From CAIVPM01 sp964477265 (GTDB lineage Bacteria; Bacteroidota; Bacteroidia; Chitinophagales; Chitinophagaceae): DNA of 22,943 nt. The translations under genes were made by a program, and so were the position numbers. Below, piece after piece: positions 12,915 to 21,000 of this stretch. The first letter of the stretch is position 1, and each line of letters starts with the position of its first letter. Location of the stretch: positions 1 to 22,943 of the forward strand of contig CAYZDJ010000032.1 of assembly GCA_964477265.1 (NCBI GenBank), read 5' to 3'. The notes beneath the pieces were generated by a model. That model searched no databases. It was not told where the DNA came from and was given only the letters and a program-made list of their open reading frames with translations.

Positions 12915-15335
12915 ATGAGTTACACACTTCCTCTCAATTCTGTTGGTATTAATGACATTCCTTTGGTTGGTGGCAAAAATGCCTCACTTGGAGAAATGCT
13001 GCAAAACCTTACTGCACTTGGTGTTGAGATACCCAATGGCTTTGTAATTACAGTAAAAGCATACTATGAATTTGTTGCTCACAACAATCTTGACACAGAA
13101 ATTAAAAGCATTGTTAATGCCATTGATTATGACAACATAGAAAGTTTACGCAGAGGTGGTATGCAAGTAAGGCAGCTTATTTTGAATGGGCGTTTTCCAA
13201 AAGAAATGAGTGAAGAAATTATTGCCAGTTATGAAAAGCTTTCTAAGCAATACGACCAGGAGTTTACAGATGTGGCTGTGCGTAGCAGTGCAACAGCAGA
13301 AGACTTGCCAGATGCGAGTTTTGCTGGTCAGCAAGAAACTTTTCTAAATGTTCGTGGTCCTGCAACATTGATGGATTGTGTAAGAAATTGCTTTGCTTCT
13401 CTTTTTACAGATAGGGCAATAAGCTATCGCCAAAGTTTTGGTTATGACCATTTTCAAGTGGCACTTAGTGTGTGTGTACAAAAAATGGTTCGTAGCGATT
13501 TGGGTGCTTCGGGTGTGGCTTTTTCTATTGATACAGAAAGTGGTTTTAAAGATGCCATTGTTATAAATGCAAGTTATGGTTTGGGTGAAATGATTGTGCA
13601 GGGAGCAGTGAGTCCAGATGAGTATATTGTCTTCAAACCCTTAGTGAAAGAGGGTTTCAACAGCATCATTGAAAAGAAGATGGGTAATAAAGATAAGATG
13701 ATGATTTATGGTGAAGGTGGAGATGAACGTGTTAAAATCATTCCAACAGAAAACAAATTTCGCCATCGCTTTTGCCTGAAAGATGAAACCATTGTTAAGC
13801 TGGCAAAATGGGTTGCCATCATTGAAGATTATTATACCAAAATAAAAGGCAAATGGACACCAATGGACATTGAGTGGGCGATTGATGGATTGAGCAAGGA
13901 TTTGTTTATTGTGCAAGCCAGACCAGAAACCATTCATTCACAAAAAGATCATAGCAAGATTACTGAATATAGAATTGAAGATGAAAAACGCCACGAAAAA
14001 TTAATTACAAAAGGCATTGCAGTTGGCGATAAAATTGGCAGTGGAAAAGCCACCATTTTATATAGCTTAGACAAACGTGTAAGCGAAGGACACGAGTTTG
14101 TTGCAGGCTCAGTTTTGGTAACTGATATGACTGACCCTGACTGGGAACCCATAATGAAAAAAGCAAGTGCCATTATCACCAATAAAGGTGGCAGAACCTG
14201 CCACGCAGCTATTGTTGCAAGAGAGTTGGGAGTGCCTGCCATTGTGGGTTGTGGCAATGCAACAGAAACAATTAAGGAAGATCAAATGGTAACTGCAAGC
14301 TGTGCAGAAGGTGATGTTGGTTTTATTTATGAAGGAGAGATTGCCTATCAAAAAAATGATTATGATTTAAGCACTTTACCAACAGTTAAAACTGATATAA
14401 TGCTCAATGTTGCATCGCCAGGTTTGGCATTTCAGTTTTCTCATTTACCCAATAAAGGCGTGGGTTTGGCAAGGGAAGAGTTCATCATTAACAACTATAT
14501 TCAAGTGCATCCATTGGCTTTATTAAACCATAAAAATTTAAACGATAAAGAGCTGAGCAATGAAATAGAAAAGAAGATTATTGGCTATGAAAATGAAGAG
14601 CATTTCTTTATAGAAAAACTAAGTAATGGTATTGCAAAAATTGCTGCTTCATTCTTTCCAAACAAAGTGATAGTAAGGTTTTCAGACTTTAAGAGCAATG
14701 AATATTACAATTTACTTGGAGGAAAATATTATGAGCCACACGAAGAAAATCCAATGATTGGATGGCGTGGTGCAAGCAGATATTATAGTGATGCATACAA
14801 AGTTGCTTTTGGACTGGAATGCAGAGCCATAAAGAAAGTAAGGGATGAATTGGGCTTAACAAATGTTGTGGTAATGGTGCCTTTTTGCAGGACTGTTGAG
14901 GAGTTGCATAAGGTTACAGAAGTGATGAATGAATATGGATTAAAACGTGGAGAGAATAAACTTGAATTGTTTTTAATGGCAGAAATTCCAAGCAATATTT
15001 TAATGGCTGAGGAATTTGCACAGCATATTGATGGCTTTAGTATTGGCAGCAACGATTTGACCCAACTTACTCTGGGTTTAGATAGAGACTCATCTTTGAT
15101 TGCACATTTATATGATGAAAGAAATCCTGCTGTTAAAAGAATGCTTGAAATGCTTATACACACTGCAAAAAAAGCAAAGGTTAAGGTTGGTATTTGTGGT
15201 CAGGGTCCAAGTGATTTTCCAGACTTTGCACAGTTCTTAGTAGAATTGGGTATTGATAGTATTTCTGTAACGCCTGATAGTGTTATTAAAACTGTAAAAG
15301 CCATAGCAGAAGTGGAAGCTAAGATTGGCAAGTAG
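12915..15335 (+). CDS. ppsA: Phosphoenolpyruvate synthase
   Basis: It makes phosphoenolpyruvate from pyruvate and ATP, with release of AMP and phosphate, for gluconeogenesis in the cytoplasm. All three domains are present. The N-terminal ATP-grasp (PPDK_N) part begins with VGGKNASLGEM near residue 19. The swivelling phosphohistidine domain has GGRTCHAA with catalytic H430. The C-terminal PEP/pyruvate-binding barrel has the GSNDLTQLTLG motif near residue 710 and catalytic C761 in GICGQGPSD. The 806-residue length is close to E. coli PpsA (792), and no domain is missing. The ATG at 12915 gives the usual short N-terminal extension. It is followed by a palindromic repeat and then kbl. Amino acids are carbon sources for many relatives, so a gluconeogenic role beside kbl makes sense. 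Confidence 0.96.
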   Translation: MSYTLPLNSVGINDIPLVGGKNASLGEMLQNLTALGVEIPNGFVITVKAYYEFVAHNNLDTEIKSIVNAIDYDNIESLRRGGMQVRQLILNGRFPKEMSEEIIASYEKLSKQYDQEFTDVAVRSSATAEDLPDASFAGQQETFLNVRGPATLMDCVRNCFASLFTDRAISYRQSFGYDHFQVALSVCVQKMVRSDLGASGVAFSIDTESGFKDAIVINASYGLGEMIVQGAVSPDEYIVFKPLVKEGFNSIIEKKMGNKDKMMIYGEGGDERVKIIPTENKFRHRFCLKDETIVKLAKWVAIIEDYYTKIKGKWTPMDIEWAIDGLSKDLFIVQARPETIHSQKDHSKITEYRIEDEKRHEKLITKGIAVGDKIGSGKATILYSLDKRVSEGHEFVAGSVLVTDMTDPDWEPIMKKASAIITNKGGRTCHAAIVARELGVPAIVGCGNATETIKEDQMVTASCAEGDVGFIYEGEIAYQKNDYDLSTLPTVKTDIMLNVASPGLAFQFSHLPNKGVGLAREEFIINNYIQVHPLALLNHKNLNDKELSNEIEKKIIGYENEEHFFIEKLSNGIAKIAASFFPNKVIVRFSDFKSNEYYNLLGGKYYEPHEENPMIGWRGASRYYSDAYKVAFGLECRAIKKVRDELGLTNVVVMVPFCRTVEELHKVTEVMNEYGLKRGENKLELFLMAEIPSNILMAEEFAQHIDGFSIGSNDLTQLTLGLDRDSSLIAHLYDERNPAVKRMLEMLIHTAKKAKVKVGICGQGPSDFPDFAQFLVELGIDSISVTPDSVIKTVKAIAEVEAKIGK

Positions 15336-15353
15336 AAAAATTTATTTTACCAG

Positions 15354-15455
15354 TTAACCGCAAAGAACACAAAGTAAAGAAACGCAGAGAACACAAAGGT
15401 TTAGAAAATCTTTTGCGTTTCTTTGCGAAAGTCTTAGTGTATTCTTTGCGGTTAA
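15354..15455. repeat. 102-bp two-tier palindromic repeat between ppsA and kbl
   Basis: The outer arms (15354-15367, TTAACCGCAAAGAA, and 15442-15455) pair perfectly over 14 bp. An inner 11-bp stem (15376-15386 AAAGAAACGCA and 15414-15424) closes a 27-nt apex loop. The left arm also holds a direct repeat of 16 bp with one mismatch (15359-15374 and 15383-15398, period 24). A run of T follows the right arm. This CGCAAAGAACACAAAG type of sequence recalls dispersed intergenic repeats seen in many bacterial genomes. It may also act as the ppsA transcript terminator. Confidence 0.75.
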
Positions 15456-15485
15456 ATTTTTTAAGAATTACAATAAACACAATAT

Positions 15486-15493
15486 TACATTTG
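15486..15493 (+). promoter_or_regulatory. -7 promoter box of kbl
   Basis: TACATTTG perfectly matches TAnnTTTG and ends 19 nt before the kbl ATG. It lies just downstream of the palindromic repeat. A -33 TTTG at the right spacing was not found. Confidence 0.5.
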
Positions 15494-15512
15494 CCCCTAA
15501 AATAATTGCTAT

Positions 15513-16700
15513 ATGAACGAAAAATTTGTTACCCGAATAAACGATGAATTAAAAGAAATTGACGCTAATGGCTTGATGAAAAAAGAACGCATCATCACTA
15601 GCGAGCAAGGTGCAGAAATAGTTGTGAATGGAAAAACTGTATTGAACTTTTGTGCTAATAATTACCTTGGTTTATCCTCTCACCCAAAAGTTATAGAAGC
15701 TGCACATAAAGCCATTGACAGCCATGGCTATGGCATGAGCAGTGTGCGTTTTATTTGTGGCACACAGGATATACATAAAGAACTGGAACAAAAGATTGCC
15801 ACCTTTTTAGGAACAGAAGATACCATTTTATATGCAGCAGCTTTTGATGCCAATGGTGGCGTGTTTGAACCTTTGTTTAATGAGCAGGATGCTATTATCA
15901 GCGATACTTTAAACCACGCCAGCATTATTGATGGTGTGCGTTTGTGCAAGGCTCAACGTTACAGGTACGAGCATAATAATATGGAAGATTTGGAAAATAA
16001 ATTAAAAGAAACTTCCAATTTACGAAGCAGGATTATTGTTACCGATGGTAGCTTTAGTATGGATGGAACTATTGCCCAACTTGATAAAATCTGTGACCTG
16101 GCAGATAAGTATGATGCTATTGTAATGATTGATGAATGTCACAGCAGTGGCTTTTTAGGCAAGACTGGACGTGGCACACACGAGTATAGAAATGTGATGG
16201 GAAGGATTGATATTATTACAGGAACTTTAGGCAAAGCATTAGGTGGTGCAAGTGGTGGTTTTACCAGTGGTAGAAAGGAAATTATTGAAATGTTAAGGCA
16301 GAGAAGCCGCCCATATTTATTCAGTAACACAGTAGCACCAAGCATTGTAGGTGCAAGTATTGCAGTGTTGGATATGCTTACAGAAACTACAGAATTGAGG
16401 GACAAGCTTGAATATAACACCAAATATTTCAGGACAAAAATGACAGAAGCTGGCTTTGATATTAAGCCTGGCGACCATCCTATTGTGCCAATAATGTTGT
16501 ATGATGCAGTGGTGGCACAAAATTTTGCAGCTAAACTTTTAGAAGAAGGAATTTATGTAATAGGTTTCTTCTATCCTGTGGTGGCAAAGGGTTTGGCAAG
16601 AATAAGAGTACAACTAAGTGCTGCACACAATCAAGAACATTTAGATAAAGCTATTGCTGCATTTACGAAAGTTGGTAAAGAGTTGGGTGTATTAAAATAG
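15513..16700 (+). CDS. kbl: Glycine C-acetyltransferase (2-amino-3-ketobutyrate CoA ligase)
   Basis: A PLP-dependent alpha-oxoamine synthase. With threonine dehydrogenase it converts threonine, via 2-amino-3-ketobutyrate and CoA, to glycine and acetyl-CoA. The PLP Schiff-base lysine is K241 in GTLGKALGG. The substrate and cofactor region FCANNYLGLSSHP starts near residue 47, and the aspartate/histidine motif IDECHSSGFLG is near residue 208. The 395-residue length is almost that of E. coli Kbl (398). The detailed sequence favours Kbl over serine palmitoyltransferase or 8-amino-7-oxononanoate synthase, although those share the fold. A tdh gene is not in view. The promoter box is at 15486, and a strong terminator shared with the convergent gene follows. 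Confidence 0.94.
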   Translation: MNEKFVTRINDELKEIDANGLMKKERIITSEQGAEIVVNGKTVLNFCANNYLGLSSHPKVIEAAHKAIDSHGYGMSSVRFICGTQDIHKELEQKIATFLGTEDTILYAAAFDANGGVFEPLFNEQDAIISDTLNHASIIDGVRLCKAQRYRYEHNNMEDLENKLKETSNLRSRIIVTDGSFSMDGTIAQLDKICDLADKYDAIVMIDECHSSGFLGKTGRGTHEYRNVMGRIDIITGTLGKALGGASGGFTSGRKEIIEMLRQRSRPYLFSNTVAPSIVGASIAVLDMLTETTELRDKLEYNTKYFRTKMTEAGFDIKPGDHPIVPIMLYDAVVAQNFAAKLLEEGIYVIGFFYPVVAKGLARIRVQLSAAHNQEHLDKAIAAFTKVGKELGVLK

Positions 16701-16726
16701 TAAAATTAAATTTTTTAATGTTTACC

Positions 16727-16770
16727 AAAACAAAAGCCTTGGCAATTTTAATTGCCAAGGCTTTTGTTTT
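16727..16770. terminator. Bidirectional intrinsic terminator between kbl and the DUF4349 gene
   Basis: A 21-bp perfect inverted repeat (16727-16747 and 16750-16770) with a GC-rich core GCCTTGGCAA and A/T runs at both outer ends lies between convergent genes. A run of T follows the stem on each strand, so it can end transcription from kbl and from the opposite gene. Confidence 0.92.
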
Positions 16771-16774
16771 ATAA

Positions 16775-17674
16775 TTATTTTTTTAATCTATTGCCATACT
16801 TTTTATAAAGCAAGAATGCTACAACGCCTGCTAATATTAAACCCCATAATCTTGTAACAAGTAATATTATTTCTGCCAATACATACCATCTTTTTTTTAA
16901 TTCATCCAGTATTTTACTGCCAAAGCTTTGTTCGTAAGCACTTATGTTTTTTGTATTTGCAATTACTTCTCTTTTTATTGTTTCCCTTTGATATAAATAT
17001 ATTGTTACAGTACTATAATTTACCTGATCATTAAGTGATAAATTTTTAATAAAGGCATTGTCAGATTCTTCCTGTTTATTTAATAGCAAATCTTCTGCAA
17101 CGCTTGTTTCTGACAGCTTTTTTCCTTTTGTGTCAACAGCATTGGTAAGTCTTTGTTCGTTTTTAGCTATACGTTTTTGCACTAGTTTGTTTGATAAGAT
17201 TTGCAATGCCACATCTTCTGCAATAATGGTTCTGCTATCAAGATAATCTATGTTTTTAGATATGTCTTTTAATGTGGTATCTAACGCAGTATTGGGAACA
17301 CGAAGTGTGATGGTATTTACAACATTGTAGTATGTAGTTTCCACAGAAGAGTCACTGCTGACAGGTGTTAAAGTTGTATTACTGATAATACTTTCCAGCT
17401 TTGTATAAGTAACAAAACCAGCGTTTTTGCGTACAACATCTTCAATGTTATAGGTTGCATCTGCCACATTTTTTACCTTGAATTTAATGTCGGCTGTTCT
17501 AATGAATTTTCTGGTTGTGTCTTTATTGTTTTCTTCTGCAGCAACTGATGATAGTTTACTGTCAGCTTTGCTTTCTTTGGCCAATGTTTCAAGTTGCTCT
17601 TTATTCTGAGCATTATTACAGGCATAGCCAGTAAGCAGCACGGTAAGTGCTACAATTATTTTAGCTTTATACAT
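16775..17674 (-). CDS. DUF4349 membrane-anchored protein, likely lipoprotein
   Basis: It matches the DUF4349 family, envelope proteins of unknown function. The 299 residues run as follows. An N-terminal signal ends near C19; GYAC is a weak lipobox followed by NN, so lipidation is likely but not certain. A polar Lys/Glu/Ser-rich linker follows to about residue 55. The beta/coiled domain starts at FIRTADIKFKV, contains a helical segment ISNKLVQKRIAKNEQRL-like around 160-185, and ends with NYSTVTIYLYQ near 225. A C-terminal membrane helix (about 268-290) comes before a basic tail. The order signal, soluble domain, C-terminal helix is characteristic. The gene stands alone: divergent from the giant gene and convergent with kbl. 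Confidence 0.85.
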   Translation of the reverse strand: MYKAKIIVALTVLLTGYACNNAQNKEQLETLAKESKADSKLSSVAAEENNKDTTRKFIRTADIKFKVKNVADATYNIEDVVRKNAGFVTYTKLESIISNTTLTPVSSDSSVETTYYNVVNTITLRVPNTALDTTLKDISKNIDYLDSRTIIAEDVALQILSNKLVQKRIAKNEQRLTNAVDTKGKKLSETSVAEDLLLNKQEESDNAFIKNLSLNDQVNYSTVTIYLYQRETIKREVIANTKNISAYEQSFGSKILDELKKRWYVLAEIILLVTRLWGLILAGVVAFLLYKKYGNRLKK

Positions 17675-18000
17675 AATTTTTTTAGTTGATTTTTAAAATG
17701 TTATTGAGGAATGTGTTCGAACATTATTTAATACATTCAGTTAAAATAAAGTAACCTAAGCTTAATGCCAGATTAATATGTTTTAACATTTCTTTTAGTA
17801 TTGTATTTCAACAAGCTGTTTAACTGGCTTACGTTTTCGTAAAACGCCCCTGCTAATATGTATATAGTACATATATTTACGCTCTTTCATTTTTTGAAAG
17901 ATTTTTTATTTTCAGACGATTCATACCTACGAAACAATATATTCTGCCTTAGATCAAATCTGATTTCTATTCTTTTTTTGCTATATAATTACAAACGATT
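17675..18000. other. Divergent intergenic region upstream of the giant gene
   Basis: This is 326 bp without a convincing gene. It contains an inverted repeat ATATGTA-N5-TACATAT (17856-17874), a possible operator, and a short CGTTTT-CGT-AAAACG hairpin (17832-17846). It also has a 7-bp hairpin (17883-17901, TCTTTCA/TGAAAGA) followed by T-rich DNA, which could be a weak terminator or leader attenuator on the plus strand. TTTTTTTG at 17973-17980, 20 nt before the GTG start, is a 7-of-8 match to TAnnTTTG and is the best promoter candidate for the giant gene. Confidence 0.45.
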
Positions 18001-21000
18001 GTGAACTTTAGAAAAATATTTACTTCCCTTTTATTGTGTGTTTGTTTTGTTGTGAGTAAAGGGCAAAGTGTAGGAGACTTGGCTGTGTTGAGTTTTACCA
18101 CTAATCTGGATACATTTAAAGTTATTGCTTTAAATACAATTCCTGCCTCTAGTGTTTTCACTATTACCGATAACGGTTGGACTGGTAGTGCATTACAAAA
18201 TACCGAAGGGTATTTAACCTGGACTACACCAACATCCTCTTTATCGCCTGGAACTGTAATTACATTTATTGCAGGAGGATCTAACTGGTCGTCTTCATCA
18301 ACTGTGAGCACAGGCTCAATAACTGCTGCTAATTACAATTTTAGTTTATCTACTGGCGGAGAAAATTTTTTTATATTTAATGGTTCTTGGACTACTACGC
18401 CAAGTACATTTATTTGGGGATTTTCAACACGAGCGTGGATTACTTCAGGGTCACCTACGTCGAATACTTCATATCAACCTTCAACCTTAACATCTTATAG
18501 CATTGCATTAAGTTCTAATGTAAAGGATTGTTATTTTGCCAATACAAATACCGCAGTTAGCTCTGTAACCATTGGTTGTGCTAGTCAGGCAGATATGATT
18601 ACATTACTGATAAATACCGCAAAATGGTATTCAACTACTACATCAACGCATTTGGCTAAACCAACATACAGCATATCTTTCGGAGCATCTGCAACTATTA
18701 GCTATACCGGAAGCCCATTTTGTAATAGCGGCTCAATTAGTCCGGATTTTGCAGGTGTTGCTGGCGGCACGTTTAGCAGTACAAGTGGTTTAAGCATAAA
18801 TTCAAGTACAGGTGTAATTAATCTTGCAAGTAGTAATGCTGGCACTTATACAATTACTTATACTTACGGTGGTGGTTGCACCACAACAGCTTCAATAACC
18901 ATTAATACAAATACTTTTTCAAATGGGTTTAGCATCAATACCACACCACAATGCTTAACAGGAAATAGTTTTACGTTTACCAATAATAGTGGCACAAGTG
19001 CTTATACTTTTGGTTCTGGAACTGGTAGCACAACGCAAACTTATAGCAGTCAAAATATCACATCATCTACTGCAACTGCTGTAATTTTTAGAATGTATGT
19101 ATATGGTGGCTCTACAAGAGATTATCAAATAAAAAACTTTATTGTAACTGGTAGCACAAGTGCTGGTGCAATTACAAGCACTTGGGCATTAACAAGTGCG
19201 GCAACAGTTGCAAACACTGGTGCTGGTGCAGCAAGCATTACAGCAGCTTCCCAAACTTTAGGTACAACCTATATTACAAATGGTGGTTATAGCTCTAATG
19301 GATTAAGTGCAACTACTGCTACAAATTGGTCAACTAGCATAGACTATAATTCTTACATTCAATTTAGTATAACGCCAAATGCAACTTATAGTTTTAACAT
19401 TAGTTCAATTGCTTTTACTGAAAGACAAGTTAATGGAAGTGGAAGCATTGTTCGCAACCTAATGTACTCTTTAGATGGTGGCACAACTTTTCAACCTGTA
19501 CCATACAGCGGTGCGTCACAAACTGGTTTAACGTTTAGCTGGGCTTATGGTGATGGCAATACTTCAACCACAACAAGCCCAACATATAGTTATACAAGTG
19601 CCAATACCTACACTGTTTCATTAACTGTAAGCGATGGAACCTGTTCTTCCACATCTTCACAAACTGTTGTTGTAAACACTTCTCCTGGCATTACCACACA
19701 ACCTTCTACTACCAATCAAAGTTATTGTCTGAATGCAAGCCCAGCAAGTCTTTCAGTTGTAGCAAGTGGTAGCAGCCTTACTTATCAATGGTATAAAAAT
19801 GTAACAAATAATAATAGTGGTGGCAGCAGCATTAGTAGTGCAACATCGTCATCTTACACACCACCTACTTCAAGTGCAGGAACCTATTATTACTATTGTA
19901 TTGTAAGCTCTGGAACCTGTACAACAACAAGCAATGTAAGTGGTGCATATACCGTTTACCCAATACCTGTAGAAGGCTTTACCATTAACAATGCAACACA
20001 ATGCTTATCTACAAACAGTTTCAATTTTACATCAACGTCTACAGATACGAGCACTGGTACATTTAGTGCCAACTGGGCTTTAACAAGCAATAACGCAGGT
20101 GCTGCTACAGGCAATGGTGCAAGTAATGTAACCTTAACCAATCTTAGTGTTGGCTCTACATTAAATAAATCTGGTACACCATCTTACAATATTAATGGCG
20201 TAAATGTTGGTATAAACAGTGGCAATTGGTTAACAGGTGCTTCAAGTAATAACTATATTGAGTTTAAACTTACGCCAGCAAATAATACGTATGCAATAGT
20301 GGATTCAATCTACTTTGAAGGTGCTGTAACTGGTGGAAATAGTGGTGTTGATATAAACGTTGTAAATCCTCAGATTTCAGTTGATGGTGGTACAACTTAT
20401 TATTCATTAACTACACAAAACCTTAATGCAACAAGTGGAACTGTTACAAGCATTGGGTTTAAGTTACCTGCAAGTGTTGTTATTTCAAAAACGAGTAATG
20501 TTTATTTTAGGATTTATATTTACGCAAGCGGAACTGTTACAAACAGCAGAAGTGTTTATATAAGGAATTTTAAAATTATTAATAACACTAACACTTATGC
20601 AACAAATTATAGCTGGGATTTAGGTGATGGCACTATAGCCACAACAACCAATGTTACTGAAAAAACCTATAGCAGTGCAGGCAGTTATAATGTAAAATTA
20701 GTTATAGCAAATGGCACAAGTTGCAAGGATAGTGTTACCCAAAGTGTTACAGTTGTTGCAAGCACAACTATTACCACACAGCCCTCAACATCAAATAGTT
20801 CATACTGCCAAAATGCAACAGCAACAGCATTAAGTGTTGTAGCCACTGGCACAAGTTTAACGTATCAATGGTACAGCAATACAAGTAACAGCAATAGTGG
20901 TGGTTCATCAATTAGTGGTGCAACATTATCATCTTACACACCACCAACTACTACAGTTGGTGTAAAATATTATTACTGCATAGTAAGTGGAACCTGTGGC

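Noticed and set aside
13146..15163. Minus-strand open frames inside ppsA
   Set aside because: They lie wholly within a complete, recognisable phosphoenolpyruvate synthase and have no motifs of their own.
15354..15455. Insertion sequence or transposon remnant
   Set aside because: No transposase frame, terminal inverted repeats around a gene or target duplication; the repeat is small and purely structural.
17883..17901. Hairpin with T-rich tail as a firm terminator
   Set aside because: Only 7 AT-rich base pairs and no plus-strand gene upstream to terminate; kept only as a note on the intergenic region.
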